A DNA stretch of 64,000 nt from Aquilaria yunnanensis (lineage: Eukaryota; Streptophyta; Magnoliopsida; Malvales; Thymelaeaceae), in NCBI GenBank assembly GCA_039654915.1, contig CM077599.1, forward strand, positions 64,718,501-64,782,500, given 5' to 3'. Below are positions 1 to 11,390 of the stretch, piece by piece. Under the pieces are notes generated by a model that saw only the letters and a program-made list of their open reading frames with translations, did not search any database and had not been told where the DNA came from. How positions within the stretch are numbered: position 1 is the stretch's first letter; each line of letters begins with the position of its first letter. The position numbers and the translations under genes are program-made.

Positions 1-1149
1 ATGTTAGTATCAAACACAATTGTGTTCAAACTCAACACACCTGTGTTCATTGCCACACCAATGAGCAAGACTGTACCATTAAATATGCATGATTTTTACA
101 CCCCAGAGAAGGAACATGGCCATGTCCTAAACTGTGTTTGCTTGTTATTATGGTTTCATCAAATTATTTCTATGAAAAGAAAAACAATAAAAAGAAGACG
201 AAAAATACATAGAAGAGAGCTTAGTTTTCACAGTAGAAGGTTGTTGAAGGTAGTTTAGATGATCAACTCCAATTAGTTCACATTAGAGCAAGGATTTCTT
301 GGAGGAGAAGAATTTAGAGATGGAGTATTCGATTCTTAGTTTTTCTTTATTTTTTGTTGTGCTTTTTTGTTTGACATGTTAGGCTAATTTCTTTACTCAT
401 GTTTAGAGTAGATGAACCACAAGATGGTATTGTGCTTATGATTACTTTTGGATTAATATAATTATGGTGTTCTTGCAATCTATCCAATGTGCTTTATTAC
501 ATTGATTAATAGTAGCAAGCCTATTAATTCAATGTTGGATGATGAACATATGTAGGTAGTATCTGGTATGTTTGTCGAGTTGGGAGTAATAGACAAGTAT
601 AATACCTCTAGACTAGGGTGAAACTTAGAAGTTGGTTCAGAGAACTAGTAATGGATTCTTAAAAAGCGTGGTAAGGCTAAACACCTTATCGGTGACTTAA
701 GAATTAGGGTTTGTAATTGGGAGTAATAAGGAGCTAATCTATTATAGAAAGTACTCCAGGGTCCAAGTTAATCATATGCCTATTAAACCAAAGTACAAGT
801 ATTGCAGTGGATTTCTAAAGGGATTTATTTCTAAGCATGACATATCTTGATTGCTAATTGTTTGATTGTTTTCTGCAACTGGTAGTTAGTATTGCTTATT
901 TTTTTTACTACATTAGTTAGTGTAGTTTAAACCTTAGTTTGTTGGCTAAAAAAATGTCTTAATTATCAGTTAAATAATAGAGAATTCCATAGGAAATATT
1001 TTTTTGATACTTGTCACTACTATACTTGAATGATAGATATGCTTGTCTATGAGTTCACATGTTTATAAATATAAAGAGATTTGACATATCCACATTAAAA
1101 ATTGAATTAGTGTAGTGAAAAGAGTTTGTAAACTAAACAACACATCAAG
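1..1149 (+). repeat. 5' LTR (partial) of an Athila/Tat-type gypsy element
   Basis: This stretch is repeated, diverged but collinear, at 5165-6283 and again around 62.5-63.5 kb. The shared blocks include the part that in all copies runs from the tail of the LTR R/U5-like region to a stretch reading 'ccaagttaatcatatgcc' (about 764-781). It ends just before 'cgccattaccgagg' (1157-1170), which resembles the GC-rich sequence that follows the 5' LTR of plant Athila/Tat gypsy elements (consensus like ggcgccgttgccgggg). The true LTR start lies left of the window, because the second copy has about 190 more bases at its left end. Coding ORFs reported across it are chance frames. Confidence 0.7.
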
Positions 1150-1460
1150 TTTTTTACGCCATTACCGAGGAACATTTGTTGAGATTGCAACCTGAAAGAT
1201 TGATCTTTCTTAATTTGGCCATATATTTTCTTGCAATATTTTCTCTTTTAGATTTTTATTTTTTTTTAGTTTATTAGTTTCTTGTTCTTTTCTTATAGCA
1301 GAATTAGTGCATAACTTGTACCTATCCTGGTGAAGTGGTTAATGTTAATCTAGCGATTAAAAGAACTTTAAGGAGACTTCATTTTACAAGGAGCACTAAG
1401 TTACAACCACCACTACATCCTGAAGTAGGGTTAAAAATAGAAAATCGAGAGTAGTTAATC

Positions 1461-2090
1461 ATGGAAGATCATAATCAAGCAACGACTATGTCTAAATATG
1501 CAAAACCTTCCTTTGAAGGTATGAAAGCCAGTATTGTTAGACCTCTTGTCAATCCCAACAATTTTGAGATCAAGCGAATATTGTTTAAATGGTGCAGAAT
1601 TGTGTTCAATTTGACGGTTTGGCTTATGAGGATCCTAATGCCCAAATTGCTAGTTTCTTGGAAATTTGTGATACTTTCATAATCAATGGAGTCAGTGAAG
1701 ACAGCATTCAGTTAAGGCTATTTCTATTTTTATTGAGAGGAAGAGCAAAGCAATGGTTGACTTCACTTCTAAGAGGTTTTATTGCCACTTGGAATGCTTA
1801 TGCTGAGAAATTTCTATTGAAATATTATCCTTCAGCCAAGACTGGAAGATTTTGTAATGATATTTATTCTTTCAATCAAATGTATTCTAAGACTTGTTTT
1901 GAAGCTTAGGAAAGGTTTAGGGATTTGTTAAGGTGGTGTCCGCATCATGGGCTACCTACCTAGATGCAAGTGCAAATGTTCTATAATGGTTTAAATTATG
2001 GCTCCAAGTAGATAATTGATATAGTAGCAAATGGTACTCTGAATAATAAAACACCAGAAGAAGCCAAGAATTTGATTGAAGAGACCAAAC
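1461..2090 (+). pseudogene. gypsy gag relic
   Basis: Degenerate Ty3/gypsy Gag (retrotransposon gag family, PF03732-like). The recognisable core reads EDPNAQIASFLEICDTF, then SIQLRLFLFLLRGRAKQWL, then YAEKFLLKYYPSAKT, then ERFRDLLRWCPHHGLP, in the family's usual order. The N-terminal part opens at 1461 (MEDHNQATTMSKYAKPSFEG). A frameshift near 1586-1589 moves the reading to the frame of 1589. In-frame stops follow at 1907-1909, 1960s and about 2010, the first two where a Trp codon is expected (TGG to TAG). The trace ends near EEAKNLIEETK at about 2085. Protein function in a live element would be virus-like particle assembly; here it cannot be made. No pol follows, so the element is internally deleted. 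Confidence 0.85.
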
Positions 2091-3129
2091 CATGGAAATA
2101 GGCAATTAATTGCACTTTTCATTCACTTTTTTTCTTCTTCAAGTATTCCCTTTCATGTGTTGCTAAACTTTGCTACAAGTGTATATTACAGGAGCACTGT
2201 CCCAAGATATTTTTCAACACAATCCATGGTGATCTTTTATCACACTCATGCCTCTAGCATCCTCTCTAGCTGTGATTTACTCTTGCCTTAGGAGAAGACC
2301 CCAACCTATTTCAATACTAAGAAACAATGAAGTAGTACTTTGCTTTAGTATCTATTCTTATTCATTATTCAACAATTAACCACATTTTCATCAACCAATC
2401 TTACCACCTTTCCAAACATAGGAACTCACAACTTAGCATGTTTTGATCAATTTACTAAAGAAAAAACTTGATTAAAAAACTTACCATCTTCTACTCACTT
2501 GATAAGGAATTACAAAAACATTTTCAAAATCAGTTAAGCATATAAGTGCAAGATTTCAAGAATCACTTATTTAATCATCAAGTTAGAACTCATGACAATA
2601 AACTAACAATCACTCTCCAATAGTAAAAACATGCTCAACAGTGTGAATGGAAAAGAAATTTAATGAAAAATGTTTAGAATGTTTTCAAAAATTCATAAAA
2701 ATTAAAAAATTCTCTAAAATTTGAAAGAAACATAAGGCCTAAGTTACTCACTCCCCCAAACTTAAGATGCACATTGCCCATAGTGTGCAAGCATTAAAAA
2801 CACAATGTGAAAAAACAGAGAAGCAATAGAAACTGATACCGCCTTGAAAAATTTGGTTGCTTGTTATGTAAGTTGGCAATCCAAAAGATCCATAAAATTT
2901 TTTGAGCCTTAGATTCAGTAGTAAACAATTTCCAAGAACACAAAAAAGGTGATCATTAAACAAGAGTAATGATAAAAACTCAAAATAAAAGTACTGAAGC
3001 AAAAAATGTAAAAACAACTAAAATAATTAGCAACCAATGCTCTAAGAATAATATACAAAGAAACATAAGAACATAAATTAGATAATATCCAATAATGATA
3101 TAAAAAAATGTCCTGAAATCCATCAATCA
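2091..3129. other. non-coding internal TE spacer
   Basis: AT-rich sequence between the gag relic and the antisense ORF relic. The short frames on both strands show no family resemblance. Nothing else is supported here. Confidence 0.4.
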
Positions 3130-4770
3130 TCTCTTGCCGGAGATGGTGCAAAGGTGGAAGGATCAGCTTTAGCATGTAGAGCAGTCATCATCTGTGTCTG
3201 CTACTCATAATTATCAATAGTTCTAACCTCTGTACTATGCTCCACAATCATCAAGTTGGTAGTATGCTCTCTTGCAATAGTCTCTCTAGTCTCCTCTCAT
3301 TTATCTCCTCCTCTACTCTATCAATAGCAACAACTCCCTCGACAGTAGCTCCCTTGACAATGGCCTCATCCTACTGGTAGATAGCATCCACAGTGCTACA
3401 ATAGTGGTCACCTCATCTGCGTCTTTTACTGCTTTCTCAACTTCATCCCCCTACTCCTGGCCCTCAATGCTAGAAGGAATCTGAAAATAATCAGTAGAAT
3501 CATCATCCTGCTAGGAGGATGAAAGAGGAACATAACCAAAAGTGCTAGTAGCTCTAGTATGTAGGAAGTGTAAGTGCACAACCTCTTCTAAACTCAAGCT
3601 ACGTGTCTCAACAGTAGATAAATGGCTGTCAACACCCAACAGGTGATCAATCATGAGCTTGAGTTACTTTAAGATTAGCTTTTGCCTTTGGAAAATCAAC
3701 GACAATGATGGCATATCAGCACTAGCAAAAGTAAATATAGTAGTGGTCTCAGCGGCGGCCTGCTCCTTGGCTTGGATCTCATCCTCCATCCTTAATATAA
3801 ATATAGATGAGTCGCAGGGAGGTTGACCTTCTTTAGCATCCACAAAGACTTCAAAGACTTCATGATGGCTTTCTAGAGTCAAAGTGATTTTGTGTGGTAC
3901 TTCACCTATAGAAGGGGACCTATATTCCTCAACAACCTAGTGAACAATGATCCAACACTTACCCCAGTCCTCACCTTATAAGTGATATCTCATACCTACT
4001 AGGTGAAGGCATGACCGAGGTGGCATTATAGATCCCTCTAGGTCATAACTCCTATGTTCTCCCCTCCTCTGAAGATAGAATGAACAAGTAAATAATGGAC
4101 GTATCAGATTGCAAGAAACCTCAACTTCAACATTTTTGAAACCATCAGCTAGTAAGCAACCTCATCATCAGCAATCTTATTCTAGAATTGAGTGGGCATA
4201 GGGGTGTTGCTACCAAAGTTGCACAGTTAGCCCCTGTGCTCATCAATATCTAGGTGCTCCTGAGAATAAATCCTGTTCTCCACCCAAACTCACTGAATAG
4301 CTCATCTTGCCCAACCAAAATCTAACTCCATCTTTCCTAGTCCAACTGATGTTCTTTGTATCAAACTAGGGTGCACAGAAACTGGATAACTAGCTCATTG
4401 TAGATGGGTTCCAAACAATCAAAAACTGATAGCCACCCATCAAAGTCTACCAGCTTTTGGACCTCAGCAATCATATTCAACTAGGCTAAAGCATCCCAGT
4501 CGATGATCCAGCTAGCAACTAGAGGCTTCTCCACAAGCCTCTTAAACCTTTCTATCTAGAAATCCTCCATGAAGTCTAAGAGTAGGTTGGCCTTCTTTGG
4601 CCACTTGGTCATCTTCTTGGTAGGAATGGGAAGCTTCAGCAGGCATTTCAATGAGCTTCGACCTAATGTGGTTTGTGTCTTTTACTATGCATGAAAATTT
4701 GATGTTTCCTTTGAGCTTCAAAAGATTTGGGTTGCTAACTTGATAATGAATTATTCCCATTAACTTGCTT
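3130..4770 (-). pseudogene. antisense TE ORF relic, Athila-ORF1 / plant-transposon-domain like
   Basis: Read on the - strand from about 4770 downward, a broken reading frame shows ERFKRLVEKPL, then LEPIYNELVIQFLCTL, then LVGQDELFS followed by EFGWRTG, then MPTQF. This pattern (Y/E..L..FL.TL, then F..EFG.R.GIYS) is typical of the Athila ORF1 / putative plant transposon domain found as an extra ORF in Tat/Athila gypsy elements. Many stops and shifts are present. Its position directly left of a polypurine tract and 3' LTR, in antisense, matches the antisense ORF reported between pol and the 3' LTR in Tat-lineage elements. Family recognition is from memory of motifs and is moderate. Confidence 0.45.
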
Positions 4771-4929
4771 TGTTTTCAAAGTATTAGATTAAAAGTGTTG
4801 CATGTTTGGTAGTTTTGTTAATTTCTCAAGACCCTTAAAGTTTTAATCCTTCCCTCTATCTTTCTTTGCTCAAGAGTATGATTTTTCTAATTTTTTTTTT
4901 CAGATTTTCCTTTTGTGGCTTGCTTGACG

Positions 4930-4971
4930 GCAAGCAAAAGTTCAAGTGTGGCAGAAAAATATGATGTGCTC
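4930..4971 (+). other. polypurine tract region before the 3' LTR
   Basis: The stretch contains 'gcaagcaaaagttcaagtgt' followed by a purine-rich run ending at 4971, directly before an LTR starting TGATGTGCTC. The same phrase and purine run occur at 62362-62391 before another LTR start. Plant Athila/Tat elements commonly have this phrase before the 3' LTR, where the polypurine tract primes plus-strand DNA synthesis. Confidence 0.65.
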
Positions 4972-6283
4972 ATATTTATACATGTTTTCTATAAGCTTTT
5001 CATTGATATTGCTTGTCTTTTGGTTTTTTTTTTTTAGGAATTAGTGCTTAATTGATTAATATTTTGTTCTCAAGCTTTATTTCAGCTTTTTTTGGGTTAT
5101 AAATGATTTTGTACGAGTTTTGTAGCTGAGTTATAAGTTTTGTCAAAAATTGGAGTAAAAATGGCTTCAAACACACTAGTGTTCATTGCCATGGCCTTGA
5201 TCTAAAGTATGCCATTAAATATTCATGGTTTTTACACTCTAAACAAGGAACATGGCTGTGCCCCAAATTGTGTCGGCATGCTATCAAGGTTTCATTGAAT
5301 TATTTCTATAGAAAGAAAAACAAACAAAGAGAAAGGAGGGTGAAAAATAAACAAAAATATAGTTAAGTTTTCACATTAGAAGGCTACCGGAGGCAGTTTA
5401 GATTATCAACACCAATTAGTTTGCATCAGAGTAAGGATTTCTTAGAAGAGAAGAATTCAAAGCTAAACTCTTCAATTCTTAGTTTTGCTTCGTTTTTCTT
5501 ATGTTTCATTTTTGGCATGTTAGGCTAATTTCTCTGCTCATACATAGAGTAAATGAACCCTAAAATGATATTGTGATTATGATTACTTTTTTTTTTCATG
5601 TAATTATGCTTTCTTGTGACATATCCATTGTGCTTTGTTGCATTGATTAATAGTAGCTAGGATATTAATTCAATGTTGGATAATGAACATATGTAGGTAG
5701 TATCTAGTATGTTTGTTGTGGATCACTGTTGAGTAGAAAAAAATATTGTGGGGTCATGAGTAATCAGTCAACATAATAAATCTAAACTAGGGTGAAACCT
5801 AGTAGTTAGGTCACAAAACTAGTAATAGACACTTTATCAGTAACTTAAGAATAGGGGCTAGTAACCAGAAGTAATAGGGAGCTAATCTATTATATATAAT
5901 ACTCTACTGTCCAAGTTAATCATATGCCTGTTAAACCAAAGTACAGGTAATGCAATGGATTTCTAGGGGCATTCATATCAAAGCATGACATATCTTGATT
6001 GTTGATTGTTTGTTTGTTTGCCACTGTTGATAGTTAGTATTGCTTATTTGCTTTAATACATTAGCTATTTTAGTTTAAACCTTAGTTAGTTAGCTAAACA
6101 AATCTCTTAATTGTCGGTTAAATAATAGAGAAATTTTAAGTATGGTAGATAACTATATTCTATGGGAAAAACAATCTTGATACTTGCCACCACTATACTT
6201 GAATGATAGGTGCGCTTGCTTGTGAGTTCACATTATTAATTGAATTAGTGTAATGGGAAGAGTTTGTGAACTGAACAACACAT
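4972..6283 (+). repeat. 3' LTR of the Athila/Tat-type gypsy element
   Basis: It starts with TG just after the polypurine tract and ends near 'gaacaacacatag', the position equivalent to the end of the copy at 1-1149. About 1.3 kb. It aligns along its length with the left copy and with 62392-63550. Differences from the left copy are many (substitutions and small gaps), so the insertion is old. It could also act as the 5' LTR of the pol relic that follows. Confidence 0.7.
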
Positions 6284-6299
6284 AGTTACCTCTGATGTT

Positions 6300-8815
6300 G
6301 GTTTGAATAGACTGAGATGGAAACATCTTTTTTGATTTTAACAGATCATAGTGTTTTGTTCTAGATATGCCATCTTCTTATAATGATTTACTTGGGAGAG
6401 TTGTTCAGGTCTTATTCCCTAGTGGACTAATGTGAGATGGCCAATGGTCTTCATTGACCCTCTAAAGGATGTAAATATTTATTTTGATCAAGGCTCAGCC
6501 AAGAGAAGTTATATGGCGAGCCGAAAAGGAGGAAGGAAGGGCCCTCTGTTGAAGATAGGAACAGTTTACCCATCTAAAAAAAGTTCAACAAGGTGGAATA
6601 GGCAAGGACCTTCTGCAAAAGGGAAAAAGTTTGTCTATTATTTTTTGCTTGCTACTATAGATATCTCTGCATGGTCGCATTAATAGGCCAAGAATATGCC
6701 CTAAAGTCATAACACATAAGTTACTAATTGACCCTTCCGCTCAGCCAATGCAATAGATGAAAAGAAATATGGCCTCTAAAAGGGGGAGACATTTGTTAGA
6801 TGAGTGGTTAAGAGACATTTGGAGCCAAAGATCATCTAGAAGGTCTAATACCCTAAGTAGTTGACCAATTTTATGCTGGCTAAAAATGAGAGTGGTGCTT
6901 GGCAGATGTGCTGGTCTTACACCAACCTCAACGATGCATACCCAAAGGACCTTTATTTGTTGCCATCGATTGACCAACTCGTTGGTCCTATAATTAGATT
7001 TTAGGTTTTAACATTTATGGATGCATTTAGTGGATACCATTAGGTCAAGATACATCCTAAAAATAAAGAAAAGATTGCCTTCATGACTAGAGAAGCTATG
7101 TACTATTACTGACATTTCCCTTTCAGATTAAAGAATGTAGGAGCAACTTATCTATATCTAATGAACAAAATATTTTTAGATCAGTTCAACTATGATATGT
7201 AGGTTTATGTGAATGACATGATCATTAAAAGTAAGGCATTGGATTAACACACCAATGAATTGAAGGAGACTTTCTAACACATGCGAAAATTTAATGTGTC
7301 TAAATTTGAAGGGGTGTTCCCTTTCATTAGTGTTGAGAAGTCTTTACGATTAATGGTCTTTGACAGAGGGATTAATCTGAACTCGAAGAAGATTAACACA
7401 ATCTAAAGATGTTGGACCATAAGGATAAGAAATATATTCAATACTTAGTAGGCAAATCATGGCCCTCAGACATCTTACTTCATGATTTGGGCATAAATGT
7501 AGGCCTTTCTTCATGACCCTTAAGTAGGGCTCATAATTTGATTAAACTGAAAAATGTAAAGAAGCTTTTGGTCAAATCAAAGAGTACCTAAAGTGACTCC
7601 CACTACTCAAGCAGCCACGACTTAGCTCATGATCTTATATCTCACTATAGTTGATTGGTGTAGTTTGATTAGAGAATAGGGGAAAAAGTAGTGACCTGTC
7701 TATTACATCATCAAGGCACTTCATAGGGTAGGCTTAAGGTACCCCCTACTTCAAGAAGTTGTGTTTGCATGCTGATAGCCTCTAGAAAGCTACAACTATA
7801 GTTCTAGATGCATCTAGTTTTTGTTAGATTTGGATTGCCTTTTAAAATGTCCTTTCATCACCAGACCACACGGTCAGGCTAGTGGAATAGTATATCAAGT
7901 TAGAAGAATTCAAAATTTGGTATTAGCCCTATAGGGTTATAAAGGCACAACCATTGGCCTGTTTTATAGTTGAAATGTCCCTAGTCAAGAGAAACCCTAT
8001 TTGCAATGGCCAAGATAATGCCCCTTCTTGGGAATTATATGTTGACAGGCCTCTAAAATAGACCATTAGGGAGCAATGGTCATTCTCAAAGGGCCTTTAG
8101 ATATAGAGGTGGTTCTAAAAGTCAAATTCCAATTCTCTATTACTAATAACGTAGCAAAATATGAGGCTTTGATCACATCATTGAATATGGCCAATCGAGA
8201 TGGATATAATGCCAAGTGGTTTACAATGACCCTTAAATAATTATTAACTAAGAAAATGAGATGGTGGTTGAAAGTTGTAAGTATTTGCTATCGATTAAGA
8301 AATTAATTAAATTATTTGACAATTTTTAGGTTAGAAAGGTCGCGAGGAAAAAGAATACGAAAAAAGACGTTCTAGCCAAAGCCAAAGAATATGATTTGAT
8401 GGAGAAGTTAACCGAGCACTCGATTCACTTCCTTGAGCAACAAAGCACCCTAGAACAGAAGAATGGGCTTCATTCATGCCAATTTGTCATAATTGTGGGG
8501 AATGTATATAAAAGAGATTCTATTCACCCTCACAGATGATGGTGGCTGAAGGGCAAAGAATCTCTAGTAAAGTCCTTAACTAAATTCATGAAGGCATTTG
8601 GTGGAGCCCACATTAGATTGGAGGCCATAGCTCATAAAGTGTTGAGGTAAGGGTACATCTAGCCAATAGTTTAGGAGGACACAAGAGAGTTCATTTGTTA
8701 ATGGCATTCCTACTAACTTAATGCTCAGATTTAGAAGGTGCCCATATCAGAAGCCACATTAGCCTACTAGATTCTAATTATTTCCCACTTTGGCTCAACA
8801 CTACCATAATTTGTT
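6300..8815 (+). pseudogene. Tat-lineage gypsy pol relic (protease-RT-RNase H-integrase)
   Basis: Highly mutated pol in family order. Protease tail DMPSSYNDLLGR (about 6365-6400). Reverse transcriptase traces: TNLNDAYPKDLYLLPSIDQL, then FMDAFSGYH, then HFPFRLKNVGATY, then VYVNDMIIKSKAL (about 6920-7245); the usual YVDDM box reads YVNDM. RNase H traces ELYVDRPL and KKDVLAKAKEYD (about 8035-8400). Integrase N-terminal trace AHKVLRxGYIxPIVxEDT (about 8630-8690), where x marks stops. Dozens of stops and shifts rule out function. No LTR is identified to its right before 9795, so the right end is unknown. Confidence 0.8.
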
Positions 8816-9794
8816 CTTACAATTTTTAGTGTCTTTCAATATCCTTAAACCATCAAAGTCATACGAAAAATATAACTAGTAGTTTGATGATTTATAACCT
8901 ACAGAGAAAAGAAAGAAAACATACAACACAAACTTATTCACGGCAAACCTATCTTTATATAACAACCAATTGTAATCCTACTGGATATCAGCATCAGTTG
9001 TGTCTTTATCTACACATAAACAAAAATAGAGTGAGAATCTTAAGATTCTTAGTAAGGTTTTCAACATGCAAGAAAAACCATATAAGACTTACATATACAA
9101 AATCAGTATATGCATAAGAATATACTTTGAACTCAGGTCTTAGTTTCTAGGAATTTTAATATTGGCCAATGTTTATAGAAATCTATATAATTTCATCTCT
9201 TAATCCATAGTCTTATCCATAGTAGACTTTGGCCTACTCTAGAACAGATATTTAGTCTATGCATTTCAAGCCCTTGTATGTGTAGTTCTGTATTTGATTG
9301 GCCATGGTTTAGCACATTCCTTGATAAATCTTATTATTTCAATTGATTATGTGCATAGTTTAACTAGTACCAGCTAGCAACTTAATTGTTTAGGGATGGA
9401 ATTCAATTAGTTTTGGGCAAAAACTTGATCAATTAAAGCCAATGAACCAATTAAGTGCAAACTTTAATTTGTTTCTAGTATAGCAACTTGATTCATTAAA
9501 TTTATAACTTAACAGATCAAGACATTATTAGACTCTTCTTGAGTATGACATGCCACACCCTGCTCAAGCTTAGGCTACCCTTTACTCGTATGGGCACATT
9601 AATACTAACTTGTGTAGGCATTTGCATAGCCTTTAGGTACCATATTTGCTCCTACAATAGCATGGGCCTCTTATGAGTCTATATTCACTGAACACATCCA
9701 TTTTTACCAATGCATCTTAACAAAATTGTCCTTTGTTGGTCATATTAATGCATATATCCTAATATAATTTTATTTAACATCCCAATGAAGCATT
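8816..9794. other. unassigned AT-rich DNA
   Basis: No coding trace, terminal repeat or RNA gene was recognised. It lies between the pol relic and the left LTR of the next element and may be host DNA or an unrecognised TE end. Confidence 0.4.
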
Positions 9795-11390
9795 TGATGC
9801 AAGCCCATATAGAAAAAGCTCCAAGATTGACTTCAAGGTCCATAATTAGAAACCTTGTGGACTAGGATTAAAGGAAGACATACAAAGATCACACAATTCC
9901 TTGTTTGTAAGTTTACACAAAACCAAATAGAGTGCTTCTCTAAAAAAATTCATTAACAATGAAAATATGAATGTTATAGTAAGGTTTCAGCCTTTTAATG
10001 TGAATCCTAGGCCATTGTACAAAGAGTCCTAAGCTAAAATGACTTAGAAAGAATATAATCTTGCTAGAAGTCCTAGTTTGAACCAAAATACTTGCAAAAC
10101 ACACAAGAAATATGCTAATCTGTGTATAAACCAAGTCCTAACCTCCAGTGGCAAATCTAGAATATTTTGAAAGGGGGGTCCATAGATAAGCCAAAATTAT
10201 AATCAGTCTTAAAATTTAAATTGATCAAAAGTTAAACTTTAAGTTACAACACAACCATCTGAATAAAATATCTCTCTTATAACTATTCTCTTGTAAATTT
10301 TTTAGTATAAAAAACCAAATCATCTAAATAAAATTTGTTTGAGTTAATTCTAAATAGTATGCTTACAAATATATGTTAGTTTGAGAAACCTTTAGTTTTA
10401 ATTTGAAGTAAGTTATTAAATTTTATTGATTTTCAAAATAAAAGACTTCTATAGTCACTAAATATATGTGCTTTTCATTTAATTTTAAATTGAATAAGTC
10501 TTTAAAATTATTAAGAAACTTTAAAAATAATTTTTCAAAGAGGATTATCACTATTGCCATTTTGAGTTTTTAAGAATAAAATAATCCTATGTTAGAGTTT
10601 ATAATTCTATAGTATAAATAAGTAGGAAAAAAAGTCTTTTTTTGTGACATTGATACTTCTAATATGAAGTTTAATGACTAAAATTGGCTCACTCTTAGTT
10701 TGAGAGGTAACTATACCAATGAAGTAAAACTGAAGAGCTAATATTACATTTGAGCCACAATTTTATGATAAGAAAGAAAAATGACAAAAAAAAATTTTAT
10801 AATGAATGAATGGAATTTTTTTTTTAATAATTATATTTTTGTGAAGATATTATTGTGTTTTAGTTTTACTATATTTTTATTTAGAAAAATGGGTCCAATA
10901 TAAAATTAATGTGGGGCCCAAACTTACTTTTATGTATCTTTTACTCACATTTATTAAATAAAAGTGCATGAACCCCATTCCCAATTTGTCCTTGCCAACC
11001 TTACACAACAAAAAGTGTTTAAACTACATGATCACACACAAATAAACCAAAACAACATGGTTTAAGGCATATAGCCTAGAAGCACCCCAAAAAGGCTTCT
11101 TGAGTATGCTTGGGCATGTCCCGTGTGTGTTTGGGGTGCACTTATGGTCCTAGCCATGCTTGGTATCTCCTAATGTTATTCCATCCTGGGTTTCTAATAT
11201 GTTGATCTAGGCTTCAAATGGCTGTGATTGTGGTTGGTCTCAAGTAGGAAAACAATTGCTAGCCTCTAATGCCTTGTAGAGCTCCACAATGTGCTTATAT
11301 AATGCCTTCTTAAGCTCTCAAGCCCTTTGTCTTGTCATATGTCTACATGATATCTTCAATGTGTCTTTAAGGGCTACTGGGTTTCCATTA
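9795..11390 (-). repeat. 3' LTR of the nested gypsy element
   Basis: It aligns with 24523-25271 in two blocks, 9795-10144 and 11000-11390. Shared landmarks include 'aatgaaaatatgaatgtta' (9958-9976) and 'catgatatcttcaatg' (11346-11361). It is 1596 bp against 749 bp for the other copy, the excess being the insertion at about 10145-10998. The LTR body begins beside the polypurine tract at 11391. Confidence 0.8.
10145..10998. mobile_element. ~0.85 kb non-autonomous DNA-transposon-like insertion in the LTR
   Basis: This block is absent from the sister LTR at 24523-25271, where the flanking sequences are joined. It starts 'cagtggcaaatctag' followed by a G-run and ends '...ccttgccaacc'; the ends are weakly inverted (agtggcaa versus gttggcaa). 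The start resembles the 'cagtggcgga' start of common plant hAT-like non-autonomous elements. It has no coding capacity. The exact ends and target duplication are not certain. Confidence 0.55.
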
